64,000 nt of DNA from Prostheceraeus crozeri (taxonomy: Eukaryota > Platyhelminthes > Polycladida > Euryleptidae): contig CAJQUW010005315.1 of the NCBI GenBank assembly GCA_907163375.1, positions 134,001-198,000 of the forward strand, written 5' to 3'. Position numbers and translations under genes: made by a program. Below the pieces are notes generated by a model. It saw only the letters and a program-made list of their open reading frames with translations, was not told the DNA's origin and did no database searches. The first letter of the stretch is position 1. Each line of letters begins with the position of its first letter. Below are positions 1 through 10,671 of the stretch, piece after piece.

Positions 1-95
1 AATACAACTTTTATTTTATCTGATTTCTTCCAGCAATTGATTTCAAACATCTGGTTTAGATACTTGGCCATACCTTTTATTCTACTATTTTTCTG

Positions 96-192
96 CGAAA
101 AACGCCTCAAAATAGGTATCAAATTTTTAATTGCATTCCAAGACTTCCGAAGCGTCGTGCAATTAAAAATTTGATACCTGAGGCGTTTTTCG
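96..192. repeat. Inverted repeat / hairpin
   Basis: Left arm 96-135 and right arm 158-192 are reverse complements, apart from a 5-nt insertion (around AAAAT) in the left arm; the loop is 22 nt. The shared core contains CGAAAAACGCCTC and ATCAAATTTTTAATTGCA. No flanking target duplication is evident. It is probably a small foldback element or the end of one. Confidence 0.7.
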
Positions 193-199
193 TAAAAAA

Positions 200-1286
200 T
201 AATTTTAAGCATGTTTTAAATGTCGCTATGTTCGACGTTACTTTTGGCACCAAATCTTTTCAAAGTTGCATTACCTTGCTTCCTCTCATTCCCTACCATT
301 TGGTTGACGGAGATGGAATTTTCAAAAAAGCGGAGTCGTTTGTATGCAGAGCACTGTGGATTGTTTCGACTGAATTTGGACTAGTCACTGGATTAGGACG
401 CAGATAAGAAGAAAAATTGCTCCAAGAATTGATTCAATGGGACTCGTGTAGGTTGTGGGATTTGTTTTTGCAGATTTAACTTCCACTATATTCGTTTTGA
501 AATTCCACTTCTCAGAAAAACACTCTTTTTCATGACATTACTTTCACTGTTTTATGATTTGGAAGCTTTAGATATCTATGCTCTGTAGTATATGTTAGTA
601 GTGTGTTGTACATAGCATTTAATGAATGCCTGTCGAACTTTCACTTAGTATGCTAACTGCGTATCTCAAATGTGTCCGAGAACGACTGCAACTTTAAGTG
701 GGAAGTTGTGTTGATGTTGAGAGATGTGGACTAGGCCTGCTGATAATCTTCCTGATATTGGGGCCATTCCATATCTCAGTGGTGTGGCATTTTAAATTCC
801 TTATACGAGAATTTGGAAGCATTTTTAAGGTTACGAAGGCGAAATTATATTTGCAGATGCTTTGAGCACTGTAGTTTCCGCTTCTGCAATCAAAGTAAAG
901 ATATTTCGTATATACAGAAAATGATCGAGCTCAAAGTGGCCTAAGTGACGTGACATTTTTTCCTCCGGATTTGACACGCATACTTCAAATTCAAATATCT
1001 TCTGAATTTCAACTGAAGAGGATCAAACAGTCATATCTGTTATCTCAGTAAAGATCACAAGAACATAACAGTTGATTGAATTCATTCAAAATCACAATAC
1101 CTCATATCTAGATGACCACTTATTCATCTCAGTAGCATAACACACTATTCTCAGTGACGTGACCACTGCGAAATTTAGAATAGAAAATCTGTTTAACTAC
1201 AAATTGGTGCTGGTTTGTAATCTGTATCTCTGTGTAATCTGTGTAATCTGTGGGTAAATCTGGGTTTGCTCACAGTATAAATGAAG
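200..1286. other. No gene seen
   Basis: A+T-rich sequence with only short chance reading frames. A small imperfect TGTAATCTG tandem lies near 1220-1250. I see no transposon protein homology or paired inverted repeats here. Confidence 0.5.
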
Positions 1287-1294
1287 CATCCTAC

Positions 1295-2151
1295 CATAGA
1301 GTAAGTATATTAGGTAGAGTGGCACCTCCGCATTTTGTTAAATTCCCAATGTGTATACGCTTTCGATTTTATTATATGAACTCGACATGAATACAATTGG
1401 GTATTGTTACCAAATGTGACATATGCAAACTTTTGCAGTTTTGAAGATATTACAACGGAATTGACAGATCATGATAGTAATGCAGAAGGAATGATGATAT
1501 TTTGCAGAATCTCAGTGTCATGACAGCCATGGATATTTAATGTTTCTTAAATTAGCAATTCGATAGGTTCCTATTACTTTCATGCTCAACCTCAAGAGTA
1601 TTTTCTTAAGTGTGATCATATCACAGGCAACCTGCCACTTGCAAAGCAAAATCACATAATCAAAGACAATGATTTCAATTAACTTTGAAAGATGTAAATG
1701 GGTCCACATCACTATTCAGATTCAAGAAATGAAACATGAATTTAGTGAATCATAAAATCATGCCGATGAAAATCGAATTATAAACATGAAATTACAGCCG
1801 AGCAAGCAAAATCAGATCTCGACTTTTTCATGAAGACTTTCATTATAATACGGATTATGAAATTCCCTTTATAATCAGCTTAATTTCTGCTCAATTATGA
1901 TACTTATTAGCAAATATTCATTGCTTTTGATATCCAACTTGTTTCATACTACTTATAAAGAGGACGTCATCTCGGTAGTATATAATACAGGAATAATTTG
2001 AAAAAATTTAGCTTTTTTAAAACTGCTCACATATTTTTTGGACAGCAGGAACGTTATCTCCGCAAAAAACTGAATCCTTTGATATAAAAATTTTTACTGC
2101 ATACAGATACTTTTTTGAGTTGTCACTCTACCTACACATACTTACTCTATG
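1295..2151. mobile_element. TIR element, family 1, long copy (8-bp target duplication)
   Basis: Both ends carry a roughly 28-bp terminal inverted repeat starting CATAGAGTAAGTAT and ending GGTAGAGTG. It is flanked by CATCCTAC (1287-1294) and CATCTTAC (2152-2159), an 8-bp target duplication with one mismatch. The outer 170-190 bp at each end align in reverse orientation with the 354-bp copy at 13522-13875, so both belong to one family. This copy carries about 500 bp of extra internal sequence without a recognisable protein. An 8-bp duplication is typical of hAT-class transposition; the class is inferred from that alone. Confidence 0.85.
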
Positions 2152-2551
2152 CATCTTACGATAAATCTTCTCTGGTTGGCATATATTACATGTAATCATG
2201 ATGGTACTATTATTACATTAGAGTAGACCTAATTACTTTTATCAAGTATTGCAATAATCTAGACATACTGGACTCCTCCTACCATTATATTTTCTTGAAA
2301 TTAAATTGGAAGCGCCTTCCGCAGTTCATGGGAACGAGAGCATCAGGCATCCAAAGAGTATCCTACATGAGATAGTCCTTGGCATTCCCCTCTATTGGAC
2401 ACTCGCTCGTTCTACGCTGGCATCCTTCAAGCCGACGATCGTCATGCACTTGTCAGCTGACAGATCACGAGCGAGTTAATTGGATTCTTGGTCGTCATAA
2501 TTGAATGCCATCCACTTGCCTATGGGGATGGTGGCTGACAAGACAAGTGCG

Positions 2552-2875
2552 TCAGCTTTCTCTTGCCCCGGTAAGCACGAGAAAGACATCTGCCACTTGA
2601 AGCCTAGTGCTTATTTCAGCACGCTTCAACATAATTGAGGTGAGCGCCATAACCAAGAAATTGTCCACACTACCTTTCCCTAACTTTAGTACTGATCTCG
2701 CATACCGACCAAACTCAGCTATTTGGCCCATAAGTGACTTTATAATGATGATGGCCTCCTCACGAATGACGCAATCGATCGCTTCCTGGTCAAAATGGTT
2801 CTGAAACTCGGTTTTAATAGATCTATCCCAGGCACAGAGATGGACTCCAACACTATAGTGAAACTCCTTCCCGTA
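2552..2875 (-). CDS. Unidentified helix-rich open frame (possible exon or gene fragment)
   Basis: On the minus strand 107 sense codons run open from just after a TAG at 2878-2876 to a TGA at 2554-2552. The translation is helix-rich, contains segments such as GQIAEFGRYARSVL and SVDNFLVMALTSIML, and has a non-random amphipathic composition, ending in a short GARES tail. There is no convincing initiator at the start; the sequence just upstream (pyrimidine-rich, ending TTTTAG) could be a splice acceptor, so a terminal exon is possible. I do not recognise the family. It could also be a transposon ORF fragment or a chance frame. Confidence 0.25.
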   Translation of the reverse strand, partial: YGKEFHYSVGVHLCAWDRSIKTEFQNHFDQEAIDCVIREEAIIIIKSLMGQIAEFGRYARSVLKLGKGSVDNFLVMALTSIMLKRAEISTRLQVADVFLVLTGARES

Positions 2876-2879
2876 CTAA

Positions 2880-3940
2880 AACTAGTGAAAATGGGGTTAG
2901 GGTCTAATACATTGCAACACAGATATGCTATAGTTAAAGCATTCTTCTCAGTATTCTGGGAATTTTGTCTTCACTGAAAGATAAAATTAAAAAAGCTATG
3001 CAAATTTAAGTTGCAACTAGCAAAAACAAAGCGAATTTTCTTCAATTAAAATTCCAATGCAAAGCCAAGAAGTCGATAGAAAGAAATACACAACCCATGA
3101 AGCCAATGTTACTAGTCGGATGCTGTTCAGTTGAAAAGTATGAGCTTAAATCCGTTCAAATTTGAGGCATAGCTACTGTATCTAGAGACAAAGAATAGCT
3201 ACCTATACTTCTTTCGATTCCATAAAATTTCAACGATCATCAAGCATCACCTCCAGGCATGTTAACTGACAAGAATGTCGATTTTAATAATAAATGAGTG
3301 CCACTTGAAATCTCTAGCGTCCAACCAGTTACAAACCATCATGTTTGACTTAATTAAAATTGTTTCAAATAGAGTGTTGTCAACGTGATTTAAGCATCAA
3401 TTGATATATCTAAATATTATGAAACTCTTTGATTCCTCACAAATGGGATAGAAGAGTTGAAAGTCAACATCATGGGGATGCACTTTTATATAATCAAGCT
3501 TACGACCATAAAATGCTTTTAGAAAGTAGATGGTCAAATGGTTCAGTTTTGTCAAGTATGGCTTCAGAAAATCGTGTCAGATACAGCTACCTCATCCAAA
3601 TTATCCATTATCCACCACTCTTATACATATTCTTAATTCCTAAAGAATTGCTTGGAACTACATGAAAATCACTCCACGATATACGAGAAGGAGAAACTGA
3701 TGCACATGTCGTCTCATCCTTCCAATAAGGGCATATATTTCCTGTTCGCTCATCTTTACACTACAAACTGCAATCAAAAAGCCAAATTCATGAATATTTA
3801 CAAATCCTTTGGTACTTTTTCTGAATTTTTGCTATGAATTCATTGCAGTGAAACATAATTTTTAAAAGATCTTTAATTTTTGAAAATTGCTTGGTGAATT
3901 CTGTTCAATGCGATATGTCAGCTCTTCGGATGGGTAGCGA
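2880..3940. other. No gene seen
   Basis: A+T-rich stretch. Short open frames at 3429-3665 and 3652-3837 show no domain-like composition. I see nothing else supportable. Confidence 0.4.
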
Positions 3941-3946
3941 TGCATT

Positions 3947-4231
3947 GTGTGTGGTATATGTGTTGCGGTTATTGACAGTGAATGCATTCAGTGTAATAAC
4001 ACATGTAAGGCTTTGTTTCATCTCAAAAAGGATTGTACTAGTAGTAGTGTCACTGCAACAACAGCCAAAGCCATTTCTTCTAGTGATAATGTCGTATATC
4101 TATCTACACGTACTTTTAAACTGTGTGATTTTCTTGGCCGCTCTGCTGCCATAGAAAGTGAATTGCTCACTCTTCTACAAGAGCTGAACTCAAAATTGGA
4201 ATCCGATATTGGCAAATTTGTTGACCCATAA
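3947..4231 (+). pseudogene. PHD-finger-like ORF fragment, probably from a LINE ORF1
   Basis: The frame encodes a cysteine/histidine cluster of PHD type: CGIC, then C-I-Q-C, a further cysteine four residues on, F-H and a final C, within about the first 30 residues. A Ser/Thr-rich segment and a leucine-rich helical tail (ELLTLLQELNSKLES) follow before a stop. PHD fingers of this kind occur in ORF1 proteins of several invertebrate non-LTR retrotransposons; that is family knowledge, and the assignment here is inference. The frame is short and has no clear ATG, so I treat it as a remnant. A fragment of a cellular PHD protein is the alternative. Confidence 0.35.
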
Positions 4232-4530
4232 TATACTGCCTATGAAGTTTTTTATTATTTTTATTTTAATTATTCAGAAATAGATGCAGAAAAACAAAAG
4301 TGATTGTAATTTTGATAACCAAAGTCATTTTAGCAAACAAAATTGTAGAAATCCATTTGCACCCAAAACGAGTTCATGGTATCTAATTTGACCGTCCGAC
4401 TTTTTCTTGAATGTTTATCGAAGCAGGCATATCACAAGAAATATGTGTTCAATAAGTCACGTGGTTACAATCTGCAACGAAGAGAGGGTTATTTAAATAC
4501 TACGTATAGACAATTAAACAATAGGTAATG

Positions 4531-6977
4531 TTAGTTAAATATCTTTAAGAAATAAGAGCTACCATTATAACCTAATGTTCGGTTAAGCAATGGATTGCTA
4601 CTAAAAATTTTTATAGATTCAACAATACTAATCTCAAAGTCCGAGTTTCCACGGTAAATGATTTTAAAGCAATCATTGTAGTTACGAAAACAATGGTTAC
4701 ATTGTTCTATGTGTTTTGCAATGGCACTATTGCCACTTAAGTGTTCAAGTTTACGTTGATGCAGACGTCTTTTGGTTTTGCCAATATATTGGCAATCAGG
4801 ATCAACCTGACATTGAAAGCAATAGACAAGACGCGATTGCATGTCTGGACCTAACTTACTTTTAAGGGAGAAATATCTTCCAGTTTTGAACGAGGTCATA
4901 ACAACCTTGCATTCCAAGTTAAGTTTACGAAATATTTTTACTAACTTATTACTAAATTTCTGTGATGCATAGCCCACGAAGGGGATTTTGATTATTTTAT
5001 TGAAGTCATTATCAATTGTTACGCGTGAAGAATTGTTTAATTTACGACCTATAAATTTGTTAATTGTTGACTGAATTAATTGCAATGGATAGCCATTTCT
5101 ACTTAAGATATTGGTAATTTTACTACATTCATTATGGAATAGATTCCAATTGGTGGATACATTGTAAGCACGATGAAGCATGCCTAATACTAGTGTGTTT
5201 TTCCAATTGTGAGGACATAAAGCATTGAAATTCAGTAAAAGACCTGTAAAGGTAGGTTTACGATAAATCTCAGTAAGTACATTGTCCTCATCAATTTTCA
5301 GAAGGACATCCAGAAAAGGTAATTCTTTATTACCCACTTCTGATGTAAAGTGCAAGTTACCGTGTTGAATGTTTAGAAAATTATGGAATACATCTATGTG
5401 TTGTTCATTGTTAAATACAGCTATGATATCATCCACATAACGACGATACACAACAGGAGAGAAAGGTAAGTCCTGCCATGTATGTTCTAGATTAGCTAAG
5501 AAGACGTTAGCGAGGGATGGACCCAACGGGCTACCCATACTTACACCATCCACCTGTTGGTATACGGTGTCATTCATAAGAAAGCAACCAGACGTGGCAA
5601 ATTTTAATAAGTCTTTAAATACTTTTTCTTCGTACTTCGGTTTATTGGCATTACTAGGTGAGTACACTAATTTAGTTGCAATGTTGATTGCTTCAGTTAC
5701 GGGTACGTTGGTAAATAAGTTTTCGACGTCAAAGCTCACAAGGGTGCTATGACGGTTTATTTTATGTTTAACATCATCTAATGCACTAATGAAATCATTA
5801 GTTGATTTCAACATAAAGTCATCATTGATATGTGGTTTAATTAAATTGTCTAAGTATTTAGCTAATTTATAATTAGCAGCACCAATAGTACTAACTATCG
5901 GTCAAACAGGGTAGTTGTTCTTATGTACTTTTACGGTACCATAGATACGTGCTATGTTACTACCAGAAGGCAGTATGTCCTTACAAACGCTGTCATCAAC
6001 TTTATTTTTTACATATTTATTGAGATAGCGAGATAATTTATTTTCCTCGATACAAACAGGATGTTTTTTAATATCATTAGGTACAGGAATTATTTTAAAT
6101 TTAGAAGAATCACTCAATATCCCATTAAGTTTATGATTATAGTCATCGGTATCTACAAGCACGATGCTTTGACCTTTATCAAAAGAACAAATCTTTAAGT
6201 TACGAATCTTAGATAGTCTATTTAAAGTCATGTGTAACATACGGTTACGTCTACTTTTCAAAGTGTCATTGCAGTTATCTTCGAATTCCTTCAGTGAGTG
6301 TATTATATCTTATTTTATTTCTTTGGTCCAGTTAGGATCATTGCGTGGTACGCCACAAATTGATTTTTCTAGTTCATATTTCATTTTATCTAAATCAAGG
6401 TGTCTAGGAGCAATAGGATTCTTTAAACCATACCGTAATGCTTCACGTTCAAACAGAGAGAGTGAATGGCTACTAAGGTTAATGATGCAATCCGGGGTTG
6501 CAGTCCTTTGTTCAAGCCAAAGTTTACTTAATTTACTACGATGAGATTCTTTTACTTGTAGGAGAGAGTTATTGACATGTTTGTAAATAGCCAATTTTAA
6601 CGTGAGGATACGAAACCACGATAATTGACTCGAAATGTGACTGGCAAGCTTTTGGAGTTATTGTGTTTCAATTTTTTATTTAAGAATTTTATATGCGATG
6701 TGATGGCTAATTTGTTGAATTCATCAACATCATCACTAATTGGTTTAAGTTTACGTTTAGTGAGAAGAAATTTAGGACACAAGTGAAGAATATCACAATC
6801 ATTGAAATAGGTGATATCCAGTTGTAATTTTTTGACTTTGAGAATGCATTTTTCCAGTTTTCGGAGATCATTCACAGATACATTAAAGTGATTACTTATT
6901 CTAAAGTATAGATCAGCAAGATTACTACTTTTTACAAACCACAGTATACAACAAATGACTAGTGAGTATAGACTCAT
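4531..6977 (-). pseudogene. Penelope-like element reverse transcriptase/GIY-YIG endonuclease, minus copy
   Basis: Read from 6977 down to 4531, the pieces give an N-terminal basic region, a conserved PLE segment (INLSSHSLSLFEREAL), reverse-transcriptase motifs (FDVENLFTNVP; DGVSMGSPLGP; YRRYVDDII, the catalytic YVDD; LPFLDVLL; RKPTFTG) and a C-terminal GIY-YIG endonuclease (CQYIGKTKRRL with KLEHL and the CNH zinc-type residues). This is the domain order of Penelope-like retroelements, which prime on nicked DNA. The frame is broken by a shift near 6597, a TAA at about 6310 and a TGA at about 5902, after which homology resumes at once. The C-terminus is intact here, unlike in the plus copy. A hammerhead ribozyme lies just upstream on the same strand. 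Confidence 0.93.
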
Positions 6978-7233
6978 AGTTAGGTAAGTACATTAACAAA
7001 ATAGAAAATAATTGTATTTTGCTGAGACGTCTTTCGATTGTTGCCAACAATCTTCATCAGAGCCACTAAAGTTAGGTTAACGTGCGGTAGGAAATTATGC
7101 AAAAATTAAGTAAAATCAATACAGTAGTATGAAGATGAAGTCGACAACATACGAGGTAAAATAACTTACTGTGTAGGTAAGATCAGCAGCTGAGTTACGG
7201 TAAGCCGCTTAACCGAACAAGTTTACCTATATC
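6823..7233. other. Spacer of the Penelope palindrome
   Basis: Contains the 5' coding end and upstream region of the minus-strand Penelope copy, including the hammerhead motif. At 7207-7219, 14 bp before the plus arm starts, the 13-mer GCTTAACCGAACA repeats a segment of the plus arm's own 3' region (9469-9481), in the same orientation. The plus arm begins abruptly at 7234, so it is 5'-truncated relative to the minus copy. Confidence 0.7.
7018..7071 (-). ncRNA. Hammerhead ribozyme of the Penelope-like element
   Basis: On the minus strand the catalytic core is complete: CTGATGA (7060-7054), a 7-bp stem II (GATTGTT/AACAATC, 7052-7036, 3-nt loop), GAAA (7035-7032), a stem III made only of the palindrome AGACGTCT, and C at 7024 as the cleavage nucleotide. 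Stem I is short (GCT/AGC next to the core, then TTT/AAA after an internal loop). Hammerheads of this kind are known from the terminal repeats of Penelope-like elements. A stem III with essentially no loop is expected to act best as a dimer. It lies upstream of the minus-strand reverse transcriptase and in the same orientation. Confidence 0.85.
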
Positions 7234-9474
7234 ACTGGATATCACCTATTTCAATGATTGTGATATTCTTCACTTGTGTCCTAAATTTCTTCTCACTAAA
7301 CGTAAACTTAAACCAATTAGTGATGATGTTGATGAATTCAACAAATTAGCCATCACATCGCATATAAAATTCTTAAATAAAAAATTGAAACACAATAACT
7401 CCAAAAGCTTGCCAGTCACATTTCGAGTCAATTATCGTGGTTTCGTATTCTCACGTTAAAATTGGCTATTTACAAACATGTCAATAACTCTCTCCTACAA
7501 GTAAAAGAATCTCATCGTAGTAAATTAAGTAAACTTTGGCTTGAACAAAGGACTGCAACCCCGGATTGCATCATTAACCTTAGTAGCCATTCACTCTCTC
7601 TGTTTGAACGTGAAGCATTACGGTATGGTTTAAAGAATCCTATTGCTCCTAGACACCTTGATTTAGATAAAATGAAATATGAACTAGAAAAATCAATTTG
7701 TGGCGTACCACGCAATGATCCTAACTGGACCAAAGAAATAAAATAAGATATAATACACTCACTGAAGGAATTCGAAGATAACTGCAATGACACTTTGAAA
7801 AGTAGACGTAACCGTATGTTACACATGACTTTAAATAGACTATCTAAGATTCGTAACTTAAAGATTTGTTCTTTTGATAAAGGTCAAAGCATCGTGCTTG
7901 TAGATACCGATGACTATAATCATAAACTTAATGGGATATTGAGTGATTCTTCTAAATTTAAAATAATTCCTGTACCTAATGATATTAAAAAACATCCTGT
8001 TTGTATCGAGGAAAATAAATTATCTCGCTATCTCAATAAATATGTAAAAAATAAAGTTGATGACAGCGTTTGTAAGGACATACTGCCTTCTGGTAGTAAC
8101 ATAGCACGTATCTATGGTACCGTAAAAGTACATAAGAACAACTACCCTGTTTGACCGATAGTTAGTACTATTGGTGCTGCTAATTATAAATTAACTAAAT
8201 ACTTAGACAATTTAATTAAACCACATATCAATGATGACTTTATGTTGAAATCAACTAATGATTTCATTAGTGCATTAGATGATGTTAAACATAAAATAAA
8301 CCGTCATAGCACCCTTGTGAGCTTTGACGTCGAAAACTTATTTACCAACGTACCCGTAACTGAAGCAATCAACATTGCAACTAAATTAGTGTACTCACCT
8401 AGTAATGCCAATAAACCGAAGTACGAAGAAAAAGTATTTAAAGACTTATTAAAATTTGCCACGTCTGGTTGCTTTCTTATGAATGACACCGTATACCAAC
8501 AGGTGGATGGTGTAAGTATGGGTAGCCCGTTGGGTCCATCCCTCGCTAACGTCTTCTTAGCTAATCTAGAACATACATGGCAGGACTTACCTTTCTCTCC
8601 TGTTGTGTATCGTCGTTATGTGGATGATATCATAGCTGTATTTAACAATGAACAACACATAGATGTATTCCATAATTTTCTAAACATTCAACACGGTAAC
8701 TTGCACTTTACATCAGAAGTGGGTAATAAAGAATTACCTTTTCTGGATGTCCTTCTGAAAATTGATGAGGACAATGTACTTACTGAGATTTATCGTAAAC
8801 CTACATTTACAGGTCTTTTACTGAATTTCAATGCTTTATGTCCTCGCAATTGGAAAAACACACTAGTATTAGGCATGCTTCATCGTGCTTACAATGTATC
8901 CACCAATTGGAATCTATTCCATAATGAATGTAGTAAAATTACCAATATCTTAAGTAGAAATGGCTATCCATTGCAATTAATTCAGTCAACAATTAACAAA
9001 TTTATAGGTCGTAAATTAAACAATTCTTCACGCGTAACAATTGATAATGACTTCAATAAAATAATCAAAATCCCCTTCGTGGGCTATGCATCACAGAAAT
9101 TTAGTAATAAGTTAGTAAAAATATTTCGTAAACTTAACTTGGAATGCAAGGTTGTTATGACCTCGTTCAAAACTGGAAGATATTTCTCCCTTAAAAGTAA
9201 GTTAGGTCCAGACATGCAATCGCGTCTTGTCTATTGCTTTCAATGTCAGGTTGATCCTGATTGCCAATATATTGGCAAAACCAAAAGACGTCTGCATCAA
9301 CGTAAACTTGAACACTTAAGTGGCAATAGTGCCATTGCAAAACACATAGAACAATGTAACCATTGTTTTCGTAACTACAATGATTGCTTTAAAATCATTT
9401 ACCGTGGAAACTCGGACTTTGAGATTAGTATTGTTGAATCTATAAAAATTTTTAGTAGTAAATCCATTGCTTAA
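7234..9474 (+). pseudogene. Penelope-like element reverse transcriptase/GIY-YIG endonuclease, plus copy
   Basis: This is the mirror copy of the minus-strand element: the same motifs (FTNVP, GVSMGSPLGP, YVDD, RKPTFTG, YIGKTKRRL) in the same order. It starts part-way into the N-terminal region, so it is 5'-truncated and has no hammerhead. It shares the TAA after NWTKEIK (about 7744), the TGA after NNYPV (about 8152) and the frame break near 7459. A private 1-nt insertion near 9461 changes the last residues and stops translation about 17 codons earlier than in the minus copy. Homology between copies continues to 9617. Neither copy can encode a full protein without recoding. Confidence 0.92.
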
Positions 9475-10036
9475 CCGAACATTAGGTTATAATGGTAGCT
9501 CTTATTTCTTAAAGATATTTAACTAACATTACCTATTGTTTAATTGTCTATACGTAGTATTTAAATAACCCTCTCTTCGTTGCAGATTGTAACCACGTGA
9601 CTTATTGAACACATATTGACTGATTAGATCTCCACCGTCTAAATATCACAAGAAAAGTGAAACTTTCTATTTATCGACTTTTTGCATGTAACGATGCATA
9701 CGATTCAATATCGTTTTCTCAAACGCCATTTATTATCATGAAATATATAAAAACAGAGTTTTTTGTTAAGTCCAACACAGTTCTTTTTCGTAATTTTCCT
9801 GCATACGACACATCGCAGCTGCTTGTCTAAAGTTTTTTCTCAATCCATTTTTCTCCCATTCGCTCAAAGTCTTTTCTGGTGACAGAAGCGGATTGAATTG
9901 ATAGCGAGTTTGTTCAAACTGTTAAGTCATTTTCAACTGCATCTTAGTTATTTGGTTCGTTATATAACACGCTGTATTCTTGAACACTGCATGAATCATC
10001 AACGATGATTTCTTCGCCTGTCATCATTCGTATTTT

Positions 10037-10255
10037 TCATGAGCATTCAGCACGTGGTTGAGAGCCTGGAAGATTATCAATAGATCCACACTCCTCATCT
10101 CCACTATCACAGTCACTGATACTATCCTCAGGTGGCATGATAGACACTAGCACATCCAGAAAATCATCCTCGTCTTCAATCAGACCTGCAACTTCTTCAG
10201 CAACAAAGAGCCTGTAAGAGAAAAATGAAAGAACAATATATTCGAAAGCTAACAC
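10037..10255 (-). pseudogene. piggyBac-like transposase N-terminal remnant
   Basis: The frame carries an acidic N-terminal stretch followed by IMPPEDSISDCDSGDEECG and then DNLPGSQPRAE. That order (an acidic tract, a PPE motif, DSGDE, a NLPG-QLRAE-type motif) is typical of the N-terminus of piggyBac-family transposases. No DDE catalytic core can be found downstream on the minus strand towards 9620, where the sequence is interrupted by stops and then meets the Penelope arm. It is a fragment, assigned by motif recollection only. Confidence 0.5.
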
Positions 10256-10671
10256 TTCTCACATAGCTAATCACTAATCTCTCGTTTATAGTTCTCAAGT
10301 ATCATCATTTATTCATCTTCACTCACTTCGACTTTCGATCAAATATCAGTTGACAGTTGAATTTATTCAATCTAAACTTAAATTTTCATCAAACTGAATG
10401 TAAGAGTCATTAGCGCCGTTGGTAAGGAGGCAGGTAAAGAGTTGGAGATATGCATGTTTACAGGATCGATTCCATTTTAATTTTTAACATTAATTTTCTA
10501 ACTTTTGCATGTTAGCTCATCATATGTGCATATAATTATTATAATTATATTGTATTATATAATTACTATATAGTTCGAAGCATCAAATTAAAAAACCATA
10601 TCAAACTTAATTTCAAGTGAGAAATCAGGAAAAAGTATGTTGCACTCAAAAAGAGTGCAGTGTAACTAATG

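Larger units (their letters stand above)
4440..9617. repeat. 5.2-kb inverted duplication of a Penelope-like element
   Basis: The arms at 4440-6822 and 7234-9617 (2383 and 2384 bp) are reverse complements and nearly identical. I find only a few differences: a Cys-Pro-His versus Cys-Pro-Arg codon, a Ser/Phe codon, and a 1-bp indel near the C-terminus. The spacer 6823-7233 contains the 5' region of the minus-strand element. Both arms share the same two in-frame stops and the same frame break, so one arm was copied from the other or both came from one defective source. The long palindrome could form double-stranded RNA if transcribed. Confidence 0.93.

Noticed and set aside
7100..7233. A hammerhead for the plus Penelope copy
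   Set aside because: The plus copy is truncated at 7234 and no CTGATGA/GAAA core is found on the + strand upstream.
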